Origin: Romboutsia lituseburensis
Lineage (GTDB): Bacteria; Bacillota; Clostridia; Peptostreptococcales; Peptostreptococcaceae
Length of the DNA: 64,000 bases
Reading direction: 5' to 3'
Assembly (NCBI RefSeq): GCF_024723825.1
Contig: NZ_JANQBQ010000001.1
Location: 3,224,001 to 3,288,000, forward strand
Shown here piece after piece: positions 17,440-25,663 of this stretch. The notes beneath the pieces were generated by a model. That model saw nothing but the letters and a program-made list of their open reading frames with translations. It made no database searches and had not been told where the DNA came from. The stretch's first letter is position 1. Each line of letters opens with the position of its first letter. Both the position numbers and the translations under genes were made by a program.

Positions 17440-18276
17440 ATGGAAAATTTAATTATATATGTAATATCAGACTCTGTAGGTGAAACAGCGCAGCAAGTTA
17501 CAAAGGCTGCTATATCTCAATTTAATATGAATGAAGATTATGAAATTAGGAGATTCCCTTATGTTATAGATTCTAAATTTTTATTAGAAATACTAAATAG
17601 TGGTAAAAATGAAAATGCAATAATCGTATACACTTTAGTTGATGAAAATTTATTAAATATAACTAAGAGTTTTTGTGAAGAAGAGGGATTAAGTCATGTA
17701 GACTTAATGACACCTTTACTAAGAGAGATAACAAATAAAACTAATACAAAGCCTAAAAGAGAGCCTGGTATCATAAGAAAATTAGATGAAAGCTACTTCA
17801 AAAGAGTTGAAGCTATAGAATTTGCTGTTAAATACGATGATGGAAAAGATCCAAGAGGTGTATTAAAATCAGATATTGTATTAGTTGGAATATCGAGAAC
17901 ATCGAAAACACCACTAAGTATGTATCTAGCTAATAAGAATATAAAGGTTGCAAATGTTCCTTTAGTTCCAGAAATACCTATACCTAAAGAGGTATTTGAA
18001 ATAAATCCGAAAAAAATTATAGGTCTTACTAATACTCCAGAGAAACTTAACATAATAAGACAAGAAAGACTTAAGGCGTTAGGATTATCGAGCAATGCAA
18101 GTTATGCTAACTTAGAAAGAATACTTCAAGAGTTAGATTATTCAGAGCAAATAATGAAAAGGATAGGATGTCCTGTAATAGATGTATCTAGCAAAGCCAT
18201 AGAAGAAACAGCAGGAATTATTCTTGATATTATGAAAGAAAATGGTTTAAGAGTGTACAAAGACGGCGAAAAATAA
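17440..18276 (+). CDS. ppsR: Pyruvate phosphate dikinase regulatory protein (DUF299 kinase/pyrophosphorylase)
   Basis: 278 residues of the PDRP family. It starts IIYVISDSVGETAQQVTKAA and has the P-loop-like GISRTSKTP at 150-158 and VPLVPEIPIPKE. It is a bifunctional enzyme that uses ADP to phosphorylate, and inorganic phosphate to dephosphorylate, the threonine next to the catalytic His of PPDK. Encoding directly before ppdK supports PPDK, rather than PEP synthase, as target. AGGAGG precedes the ATG; it lies 10 nt after the ccpN-like gene. Confidence 0.93.
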   Translation: MENLIIYVISDSVGETAQQVTKAAISQFNMNEDYEIRRFPYVIDSKFLLEILNSGKNENAIIVYTLVDENLLNITKSFCEEEGLSHVDLMTPLLREITNKTNTKPKREPGIIRKLDESYFKRVEAIEFAVKYDDGKDPRGVLKSDIVLVGISRTSKTPLSMYLANKNIKVANVPLVPEIPIPKEVFEINPKKIIGLTNTPEKLNIIRQERLKALGLSSNASYANLERILQELDYSEQIMKRIGCPVIDVSSKAIEETAGIILDIMKENGLRVYKDGEK

Positions 18277-18309
18277 GATTCGCTAAAAATAAATTAATGG
18301 GGTGTTTAA

Positions 18310-20937
18310 ATGATGGAAGCTAAATATGTTTATAGTTTTAATGAAGGTAATAAAGAAATGAAGTCTTTACTTGGAGGTAAAGGTGCAAATCTTGCTGAAA
18401 TGACAAAAATAGGATTACCAGTCCCTCCAGGTTTTACAATTACTACAGATGCATGTAATGATTATTATATAAATAGTGAAACAATAAGAGATGAAATAAT
18501 AAAAGAAATAGAAAAACATTTAGAAAATCTAGAAAATAATTTAAATAAAAAATTAGGATGCAATGAAAATCCACTTTTATTATCAGTTCGTTCAGGTGCA
18601 GTATTCTCTATGCCTGGTATGATGGATACAATATTAAACTTAGGATTAAATGATATAAGCGTACAAGCTTTATATAAAGCAACTCAAAATGAAAGATTTG
18701 CATATGATAGTTATAGAAGATTTATACAAATGTTCTCTGATGTAGCAATGGGAATACCTAAGTATAAATTTGAAAATGTATTAGATGATGCAAAAGAAAG
18801 TAAAGGATATAAGTTTGATACTGAATTAACAGTAGAAGATTTAAAAGAAATAGTAAAAAAATACAAAGAAATTTATAAAAAAGAGATAAGACAAGAGTTC
18901 CCTGAAGAACCAAAGGAACAACTAATGCTTGCTATAAAGGCAGTATTTAAATCATGGAATAATCCACGTGCAACAATATATCGTAAACTAAATGATATAC
19001 CTCATAATTTAGGAACAGCAGTAAATATTCAATCTATGGTATTTGGAAATATGGGTGAAACTAGTGGTACAGGAGTAGCATTTACAAGAAACCCATCAAC
19101 AGGAGAGAATAAACTTTTTGGAGAATTCCTAATAAATGCACAGGGAGAAGATGTAGTTGCAGGAATAAGAACACCTCAAAATATATCTTCACTTAAAGAT
19201 GTTATGCCAAAAGCATACGATGAATTTGTGAAAATTACTTCTATACTTGAAAATCATTATAAAGATATGCAAGATATAGAGTTTACTATAGAAAGAGAAA
19301 AATTATATATATTACAAACTAGAAATGGAAAGAGAACAGCAAGTGCATCTATAAATATAGCTGTTGACTTAGTTAACGATAAAATCATAGATGAAAAAGA
19401 AGCTCTAATGAGAATTGATCCTAAGCAATTAGATCAATTACTACATCCAAGCTTTGAAAGCAAAGCTTTAAATAAAGCTACAGTAATAGCTAAAGGATTG
19501 CCAGCATCTCCAGGTGCAGCAAGTGGAAAAGTTTACTTTAATGCTGAAGATGTTGTTAAAGCACATGAAAAAGGCGAAGAAGCTATACTTGTAAGACTTG
19601 AAACATCACCTGAAGATATAGAAGGTATGATTTGTGCAGAAGGTATTCTTACTGCAAGAGGTGGAATGACATCTCATGCAGCCGTTGTAGCTCGTGGTAT
19701 GGGTAAATGTTGTGTTGCTGGATGCTCAGAAATCAAAGTAGATGAACATAACAAGGAAATAAGAACAGAAAATGCAGTAATACAAGAAGGTGAATATATT
19801 TCACTAGACGGTTCAACAGGTTGTGTATATATAGGAGCTGTTGAAAAAACAGACGTATCATTAACAGGTAACTTTGAGGTGTTAATGACATGGGTAGATA
19901 AATATAGAGATATGATGGTAAGAACAAATGCAGATAATCCAAGAGATGCTGCTTGTGCAGTTAAATTTGGAGCTGAAGGAATAGGATTATGTAGAACTGA
20001 GCATATGTTCTTTGAAGAAGATAGAATACCAGCAGTAAGAGAAATGATACTATCAAAAACATTAGAACAAAGATTAGTTGCATTAGAAAAATTATTACCA
20101 ATGCAAAGAAAAGATTTCTTTGAAATATTTAAAGTTATGGATGGTAAATGTGTAAATATAAGACTACTAGATCCACCATTACATGAATTCTTACCTCATG
20201 ATGAAGAATCTATAAATAGCTTAGCTAAGATAATGAAACTAGATCCTAATGAGATAAAAAGAAGAATAGTAGATTTAGATGAGTTTAACCCTATGCTTGG
20301 ACATAGAGGATGTAGATTAGCAATAACATTCCCAGAAATATATGATATGCAAGCTAAGGCTATAATACAAGGTGCAATACAATCAACTAAAGAAGGTGTA
20401 AAAGTAATACCTGAAATAATGATACCTTTAGTTGGTGAAGTAAAAGAATTAAAAGTAATAAGAGAAATGATAAAAGAAACTATAGATAATATAATAGCGC
20501 AAGAATGTGTAAAAATAGATTATACGATAGGAACAATGATAGAAATACCTAGAGCTTGTTTAACTGCTGATGAAATAGCTCAAGAAGCAGACTTCTTTAG
20601 TTTTGGTACTAATGACTTAACTCAAATGACTTTTGGATACTCAAGAGATGATGCAGGTAAATTCTTAGGAGAATATGTAAATAGAGAGTTATTAGAGAAA
20701 GATCCATTTGAGGTATTAGATCAAAAAGGTGTTGGAAAACTAGTTGAAATGGGTGTTAAATTAGGAAAAAGTGCTAAACCTAATTTAAAACTAGGTATAT
20801 GTGGAGAACATGGAGGAGAACCTTCAACAGTAGAATTCTGTTACAATTTAGGACTTAACTATGTATCTTGCTCTCCATTTAGAGTTCCAATAGCAAGACT
20901 TGCAGCAGCTCAAGCAGCAATTAAGAAAAATAAATAA
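18310..20937 (+). CDS. ppdK: Pyruvate, phosphate dikinase
   Basis: 875 residues, complete. It has an N-terminal ATP-grasp nucleotide-binding domain, a swivelling phosphohistidine domain with GGMTSHAAVVARGMG (T454 regulatory, H456 catalytic), and a C-terminal TIM-barrel PEP/pyruvate domain with CGEHGG (C831 proton donor). It interconverts pyruvate, ATP and Pi with PEP, AMP and PPi, often glycolytically in clostridia. The regulatory Thr two residues before the His is exactly what the upstream PDRP requires. ATG 18310 follows GGGGTG; ATG 18313 is an alternative. Confidence 0.97.
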   Translation: MMEAKYVYSFNEGNKEMKSLLGGKGANLAEMTKIGLPVPPGFTITTDACNDYYINSETIRDEIIKEIEKHLENLENNLNKKLGCNENPLLLSVRSGAVFSMPGMMDTILNLGLNDISVQALYKATQNERFAYDSYRRFIQMFSDVAMGIPKYKFENVLDDAKESKGYKFDTELTVEDLKEIVKKYKEIYKKEIRQEFPEEPKEQLMLAIKAVFKSWNNPRATIYRKLNDIPHNLGTAVNIQSMVFGNMGETSGTGVAFTRNPSTGENKLFGEFLINAQGEDVVAGIRTPQNISSLKDVMPKAYDEFVKITSILENHYKDMQDIEFTIEREKLYILQTRNGKRTASASINIAVDLVNDKIIDEKEALMRIDPKQLDQLLHPSFESKALNKATVIAKGLPASPGAASGKVYFNAEDVVKAHEKGEEAILVRLETSPEDIEGMICAEGILTARGGMTSHAAVVARGMGKCCVAGCSEIKVDEHNKEIRTENAVIQEGEYISLDGSTGCVYIGAVEKTDVSLTGNFEVLMTWVDKYRDMMVRTNADNPRDAACAVKFGAEGIGLCRTEHMFFEEDRIPAVREMILSKTLEQRLVALEKLLPMQRKDFFEIFKVMDGKCVNIRLLDPPLHEFLPHDEESINSLAKIMKLDPNEIKRRIVDLDEFNPMLGHRGCRLAITFPEIYDMQAKAIIQGAIQSTKEGVKVIPEIMIPLVGEVKELKVIREMIKETIDNIIAQECVKIDYTIGTMIEIPRACLTADEIAQEADFFSFGTNDLTQMTFGYSRDDAGKFLGEYVNRELLEKDPFEVLDQKGVGKLVEMGVKLGKSAKPNLKLGICGEHGGEPSTVEFCYNLGLNYVSCSPFRVPIARLAAAQAAIKKNK

Positions 20938-20952
20938 TTTTAAATAAAGAAT

Positions 20953-21010
20953 AAATCTCTTACTTAATATAAACATAGTTAAAGTGTTTAATTAGGTAAG
21001 AGATTTTTTA
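20953..21010 (+). terminator. Terminator after ppdK
   Basis: Long hairpin: AAATCTCTTAC near 20953-20963 pairs with GTAAGAGATTT near 20996-21006, followed by T-rich sequence; the loop is about 30 nt. Confidence 0.75.
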
Positions 21011-21118
21011 TGCTTAAGGAAATTATAATACATTAAATTTTCACATATAGCTAATACATTGCATATTATATATTGAAATGTTTTGAAATTTAGTTGTATA
21101 TAGAATGGGGGGAGTGAT

Positions 21119-21367
21119 ATGACTAAATGCCCAAGGTGCGGAAAAGAGGTATCTTCAAGACCAGGAACTATATGTCCTAGATGTGGGTTAAAAGTGTATG
21201 AAGCTAATGAAAAAATTAGATGTCCAGAACCAAATTGCAAAGCTTTAGTTTCTAAAAAATTAGAATACTGTCCAAAGTGTGGTTGTAAATTAAAAAACTA
21301 TAATTTTTCTGATTTTATTAAGATGGCAAGATGTAAAATTGATGAAAGTTTAAATCAAAAAGAATAA
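21119..21367 (+). CDS. Small zinc-ribbon protein
   Basis: 82 residues with four CxxC knuckles (CPRC, CPRC, CPEPNC, CPKC) arranged as two zinc ribbons, then a short basic/acidic tail. Likely structural zinc binding; partner unknown. GGGGGGAGTG is upstream of ATG 21119. It is a single-gene unit flanked by terminators. Confidence 0.75.
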   Translation: MTKCPRCGKEVSSRPGTICPRCGLKVYEANEKIRCPEPNCKALVSKKLEYCPKCGCKLKNYNFSDFIKMARCKIDESLNQKE

Positions 21368-21398
21368 AGGTTGCTAATTTTTTAGCAACCTTTTTTAT
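21366..21398 (+). terminator. Terminator after the zinc-ribbon gene
   Basis: Stem AAGGTTGCTA/TAGCAACCTT with a 6-nt loop and T6 tail. Confidence 0.9.
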
Positions 21399-21661
21399 AA
21401 TTCTAGTAATTATATATTATCCATTTAGGATAATATTCTTATAAAATAGAATTTCAACAAAATCATCTTTAAAAACTTTAGATTAAGATTTTGTTTTAAT
21501 ATAGAAATGAATAATTATAGGCTAATTTAGTGTTTCGAATTCTTATTTATAAATAAATAAGATATATATTTAAGGTAGGATTAAATATATGAAAAGAAAT
21601 ATTTTACTACTACAATAATAATATGAATTTTTTTTAATAAGGTTACTAATTTTTGAAAAAT
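21399..21661. other. Intergenic region, no gene seen
   Basis: About 260 bp, AT-rich, between the zinc-ribbon gene and the 3' end of topB. Only very short ORFs (for example 9 codons from 21589) without useful ribosome-binding sites. An inverted pair AAAATC/GATTTT around 21458-21492 is weak. Nothing supportable. Confidence 0.3.
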
Positions 21662-21692
21662 TAAAAAAGAAACTACTTTGTAGTTTCTTTTT
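21662..21692 (-). terminator. Terminator of topB, overlapping its last codons
   Basis: AAAAAAGAAACTAC TTTG TAGTTTCTTTTT hairpin with T-rich sequence on both sides; the topB stop codon (21673) lies within it. Confidence 0.85.
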
Positions 21693-23868
21693 CTATTTCT
21701 ATATCCCAACCAAAATATCCATTATCTTTTTTTGAATATTTTAAGATAGCATCAAATTTATTTCCTTGTTTAGAAGTTAAAGATTTAACTTTTGCTTGGC
21801 CATTTTTTAATATGCTTTTGACCATAGTTTTATTAGGCTTTTTCTTATAATACTCTAAAAACTTATCATTTTTCCATATACCAAATCTACATTCTTTATA
21901 GTTATTACAAATATAGCCCTTTTCTATTTCTACTACATCTGACTGACAAATAGGGCACTTACCTAAAGCTTCATTAGTTGAGCTAGGCGATTTTGCATTT
22001 TTAGATTTAGATTCACTAGATGACTTATGTGATTCTTTAGTAAATTTTTTAGTTTTAGGATTATAGATATAATTTTCTGTGCTTATATTTTTAGGTGAAT
22101 CATTTTTTATTAAATTAACGTTTGAATATATAAAATTCATTATATTAGTTAAGTATTCTTTTCTAGTAAAAGTTCCTTTTTGAATATCACTTAGGCTTTT
22201 TTCTAGCTTACCTGTATAATCCACATCTAGCAATTCTTTTACAGGGAATATTTCAACTAGGTTTTTACCTAAATCAGTTATTGCATAAGATTTTCCTTTT
22301 TTATTAACATATCCAACTTGAAGAATCTTTTTTAAAACGTCAGCACGCGTAGCCGACGTACCTATTGAATACCCTGATAAAACAGTAGTATCATCATCTG
22401 AAACACTTTTACCACAGTTTTTCATAGCTTTAAGTAAAGTATCTTCAGTATAAGGCTTAGGAGGTGTAGTTTGTTTAGTTAAAGGCTTTATATCTATAAC
22501 ATCAACTATTTCATCCTTATTTACCATAGGAAGTAAATCATCTTTTTCCTCTTTATTATAAACTTCAAGATATCCTTTTGTTTTTAAAACTTTACCTTTA
22601 GTTAAAAATATATTATTATCTACATCTGTTTTGATTTCAGTATTTTCATATTCAGCAGGTGGCATAAAGTTAGCAATGAATCTATCTTTAATAGCATTAT
22701 ATACTATTGATTCATCCTTACTTAAATTATTAGGAATTATATATGTAGGTGTTATAGCACTATGGCTATCAACCTTAGATGAATCAAAAACTCTTTTTGT
22801 TTTAGAAAATTTAATTTTATCTTCATAGGGTAAACCTAATTTTAGTTTATCTAAAGCTTGTGATACTTTAGATGTTAAACTTTCTTCTAAGTAAACTGAA
22901 TCAGTTCTAGGATATGTTATATACCCACCTTTACCTTTACCTTCATATAACGACTGACATACACTTAAAACTTTATCAGATGTGAAATTTGAATACTTTG
23001 ATGTAATATATCCTTGTAAAGATGTTAAACTGAAAAGTTTTGGTGCATATTCTTTAGACATGCTAACCTTTTTATCCAATATCTTACCAGTATCAGATTT
23101 TATGCTGTTTATAACTTCATTAACTTCTTCGATTGTATCGAATTTACTTTCTTTACCTTTTATATATTTACCCTTATATTCTCCGTTGTCACATTTAAAA
23201 TGTCCTTCTATTTCATAATAGGTTTTAGGAATAAAGTTTAAAATTTCCATATCTCTGTCATAAACTAACTTTACGGTAGGAAGTATTACACGACCTATGT
23301 TAAGTAACTTACCATTACCATACTTTAAAGTAGCTACAGAGGTAAAGTTAATTCCTATAAGCCAGTCTGTTATAAGTCTAGTGTATCCGGCTGCCTGCAG
23401 ATTTCTCATATCGCAATCATCTTTTAAGTTATTTATACCTCTTGTAATATCCTCAGGTGTCCATTCATTTACAAGGATTCTTTTTACAGGTTTTTTATTT
23501 TTTGCAAGTAAAAAGATTAAAAAGGAGATTAACTCTCCTTCACGATCATTATCTGTAGCATTTATAATATACTCAATATCATCTCTATGTAAAAGCTTTT
23601 TTACTATATCAAACTGTTTTTTCTTAGAACTATCAACTTTAAATTTAAATTTTTCATTAGGTATAAAAGGAAAATTATCCATTCTCCATGAACCAGAGTA
23701 TCTATCTTTATCATAATCTTTCATATCGTATAGACCAACTAGATGTCCAACTGCATATGTGACTATATATCCATTTCCTTCGAAATATCCATCACATCTC
23801 GTTTTAGCACCTAAAAATGATGCTATTGTTTTTGCAACTGATGGTTTTTCGGCTAATATTAGTTTCAT
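21673..23868 (-). CDS. topB: DNA topoisomerase III
   Basis: 731 residues, type IA topoisomerase. Toprim domain at 1-140 (LILAEKPSVAKTIASFLG; acidic triad in ATDNDREGELI at about 104-114), and active-site Y319 in YITYPRTDS. A C-terminal four-cysteine zinc ribbon (CPIC...CNNYKEC) is followed by a Topo_C-like repeat. It decatenates single-stranded DNA. The toprim has N in place of the usual A/C before DREGE, and the cap region reads IGRVILPTVKL instead of GRVQTPTL, so it belongs to the divergent Firmicute TopB branch. It may be chromosomal or element-derived, but no mobility genes flank it. AGGGAGG precedes the ATG. Confidence 0.92.
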   Translation of the reverse strand: MKLILAEKPSVAKTIASFLGAKTRCDGYFEGNGYIVTYAVGHLVGLYDMKDYDKDRYSGSWRMDNFPFIPNEKFKFKVDSSKKKQFDIVKKLLHRDDIEYIINATDNDREGELISFLIFLLAKNKKPVKRILVNEWTPEDITRGINNLKDDCDMRNLQAAGYTRLITDWLIGINFTSVATLKYGNGKLLNIGRVILPTVKLVYDRDMEILNFIPKTYYEIEGHFKCDNGEYKGKYIKGKESKFDTIEEVNEVINSIKSDTGKILDKKVSMSKEYAPKLFSLTSLQGYITSKYSNFTSDKVLSVCQSLYEGKGKGGYITYPRTDSVYLEESLTSKVSQALDKLKLGLPYEDKIKFSKTKRVFDSSKVDSHSAITPTYIIPNNLSKDESIVYNAIKDRFIANFMPPAEYENTEIKTDVDNNIFLTKGKVLKTKGYLEVYNKEEKDDLLPMVNKDEIVDVIDIKPLTKQTTPPKPYTEDTLLKAMKNCGKSVSDDDTTVLSGYSIGTSATRADVLKKILQVGYVNKKGKSYAITDLGKNLVEIFPVKELLDVDYTGKLEKSLSDIQKGTFTRKEYLTNIMNFIYSNVNLIKNDSPKNISTENYIYNPKTKKFTKESHKSSSESKSKNAKSPSSTNEALGKCPICQSDVVEIEKGYICNNYKECRFGIWKNDKFLEYYKKKPNKTMVKSILKNGQAKVKSLTSKQGNKFDAILKYSKKDNGYFGWDIEIEKETTK

Positions 23869-23926
23869 AAAGAACCTCCCTTCAAATTAGTCAAAATTTT
23901 ACATCATAACCTTAAATATATTATCA

Positions 23927-23955
23927 TAAAAAAAGAAAAGACTGCAAGGCAGTCT
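23927..23955 (-). terminator. Terminator of the 23954-24586 gene
   Basis: On the minus strand AGACTGC CTT GCAGTCT is followed by a T-rich run; the hairpin overlaps the stop codon. Confidence 0.8.
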
Positions 23956-24586
23956 ACAAATTATAATTAAAATTATTGTTATTATTGGTAAATCCTTTTA
24001 TATAACAATCAAGGAAATTTCCATTTTCACAATCATCCATTAAGCTTACAAATGCTAAATGATTTGTATTATTAGGATTTAAGCTTTTTAAATGATAATT
24101 TAAAGTTACCCCTGAAATAGTACAAGATGATTCTGGCTTAATGTAAACTCTTTGAGTATCAGATAAGGATGTAAAAATTTCATAGCATTTAGAGTCGTCA
24201 ATTAAAAAAGCATAATCAATAATATTATTAAGTTGAGGGTATTTAATATATAAATTTTCAACTATATCAAGTTCTGTTTCATTATTAAATTTGTTTTTAT
24301 AACCACCTAATATAATGCATAAATTTTCTTTGAATAAAGATTTAAAATTAACTATTAGATCTCTAGTGAAGGCATCTAATTCTAAAGGTAAATAAATATA
24401 TAATGGACTATTACGGTCTACATTTATATTATAGTCTTCTAATAAATCTAATAAAATTGATGTAGTTATATTTGTGTAGTTTTTAAAGTTAAGATCCGTA
24501 TACATTATATATAAGTTCCCATATAAGTTTGTTTCATAAAGAACTTCTAATTTCTGTTTCATCCAAGGTATAGGCAATAAGTTCAT
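23954..24586 (-). CDS. Unrecognised soluble protein
   Basis: 210 residues, no family recognised. It has no signal peptide or membrane segment. It begins MNLLPIPWMKQKLEVLYETN, contains a mid-region of alternating hydrophobic strands (PLYIYLPLELDAFTRDLIVN, LCIILGGYKNKF) suggesting an alpha/beta fold, and ends in an Asn-rich tail (FTNNNNNFNYNL). AGGAGG precedes the ATG. It is a single-gene unit, divergent from dut. Confidence 0.6.
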   Translation of the reverse strand: MNLLPIPWMKQKLEVLYETNLYGNLYIMYTDLNFKNYTNITTSILLDLLEDYNINVDRNSPLYIYLPLELDAFTRDLIVNFKSLFKENLCIILGGYKNKFNNETELDIVENLYIKYPQLNNIIDYAFLIDDSKCYEIFTSLSDTQRVYIKPESSCTISGVTLNYHLKSLNPNNTNHLAFVSLMDDCENGNFLDCYIKGFTNNNNNFNYNL

Positions 24587-24691
24587 TTTATTCCTCCTAA
24601 AATATTATTTTAAAAATTAGTTAAGAAAAATAGATTAGTTAAAATAATTTAGTATATAATAGTTATATAAAATCACAAAAGGAGAGATTAG

Positions 24692-25123
24692 ATGTATACA
24701 CTTAAAATAAAAAAGCTACATGAAGATGCTATAATCCCTAGTTTTGCACACAAAGGTGATGCTGGTATGGATTTATATTCGATAGAGGAGGTAAAAATTC
24801 CTTCTACAGAATCAAGACTTATAAAAACTGGAATAAGTCTTGAATTACCAAAAAATACGGAAGCTCAGGTTAGACCAAGAAGTGGATTAGCCCTTAAACA
24901 CTCTGTGACGGTATTAAACACACCAGGAACAATAGACGAAGGATATAGAGGGGAAGTGGGTGTTATTTTAATAAATCATGGAAAAGAAGACTTTATAGTA
25001 ACTAAAAATATGAAGATAGCCCAAATGGTAGTAAAACCTATCTATGATATAAATATATTAGAAGTAAATGAATTAAATGACACTGATAGAGGAGAAGGTG
25101 GATTTGGATCCACTGGATATTAA
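24692..25123 (+). CDS. dut: dUTP diphosphatase
   Basis: 143 residues, trimeric dUTPase. Motif 1 GDAGMDLYS, motif 2 [10 protein letters not shown], motif 3 [16 protein letters not shown], motif 4 KIAQMVV and motif 5 [11 protein letters not shown] (the C-terminal lid) are all present. It hydrolyses dUTP to dUMP, keeping uracil out of DNA and supplying dTMP synthesis. No phage genes are adjacent, so it is probably the housekeeping copy. AAAGGAG precedes the ATG. Confidence 0.96.
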   Translation: MYTLKIKKLHEDAIIPSFAHKGDAGMDLYSIEEVKIPSTESRLIKTGISLELPKNTEAQVRPRSGLALKHSVTVLNTPGTIDEGYRGEVGVILINHGKEDFIVTKNMKIAQMVVKPIYDINILEVNELNDTDRGEGGFGSTGY

Positions 25124-25139
25124 ATATAAAGTAAAAAAG

Positions 25140-25168
25140 ATTGCTAAAATAATTAGCAATTTTTTTAT
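25140..25168 (+). terminator. Terminator after dut
   Basis: Stem ATTGCTAA/TTAGCAAT, 5-nt loop, T7 tail. Confidence 0.88.
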
Positions 25169-25624
25169 TTATAAGGAAACTATGATTAAACTATAACTGT
25201 TGATAAGTTAGAATACAAACTGATAGACTTTAGCAACAGACCTATTTTTTAGGTTGTTGACGATAGGATGGAATCGAAGTTTTTAGAAATTAATTTTATC
25301 AAATAGATTTTGGGAATGTAAATATATATTTAAAAAAATAATTTGATTTGGTATAAATTTGAAAATGATCTGTAAATTTATTACAGTTTTCTATTTTTAT
25401 AGACATAAACTTACAAATTTGCCATAATAGTATTACAGCTATAATGATTTATTATACTTAAACTTATGGAAATACCAATAAATATAAAATACATATTATT
25501 ATATATTTTTGTAAATTAAGCAAATACAATGAAAAATTTTTATAAATATCAAACACATATAAGGCTTAAAAATATAAAAAGCTTTATACATAGAGTAATA
25601 ATGTTAATTTAAGAAAGGAGATGA
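25169..25624 (+). promoter_or_regulatory. Long 5' region of the SH3/NlpC-P60 gene
   Basis: About 455 bp without a gene. It contains one clear hairpin, CAACAGACCTA (about 25223-25233) with TAGGTTGTTG (about 25240-25249), a 10-bp stem with one bulge, in a slightly GC-richer patch (25185-25285), followed by very AT-rich DNA. No known riboswitch core could be matched by eye. A strong AAAGGAG site (25614-25620) opens the downstream short ORF. Confidence 0.4.
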
Positions 25625-25663
25625 GTGAATTACAGAGTTTATGTCTGTAATAAAAATTTATGA
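25625..25663 (+). CDS. 12-codon upstream ORF coupled to the NlpC/P60 gene
   Basis: GTG 25625 follows AAAGGAG (25614-25620) and encodes VNYRVYVCNKNL (read with Met start); its TGA (25661-25663) overlaps ATG 25660 as ATGA. The hydrolase ATG has no Shine-Dalgarno of its own, so this reads as a leader cistron providing translational coupling. An alternative out-of-frame start is ATG 25621, too close to the SD. Confidence 0.45.
   Translation: MNYRVYVCNKNL

Noticed and set aside
19733-19942. 69-codon minus-strand frame inside ppdK
   Set aside because: Shadow of a highly conserved coding sequence; low-complexity Leu/His/Tyr composition is typical of antisense frames in AT-rich genes.
21673-23868. 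topB as evidence of an integrative element
   Set aside because: Divergent TopB is common on clostridial elements, but no integrase, relaxase, conjugation gene or repeat boundary is found nearby.
24692-25123. dut as part of a prophage
   Set aside because: No phage structural, replication or lysis genes flank it; the NlpC/P60 protein has a Sec signal and is not an endolysin cassette.
25185-25285. c-di-GMP riboswitch before the NlpC/P60 gene
   Set aside because: The hairpin present does not carry the conserved GEMM-I or class II core sequences as far as I can tell by eye.
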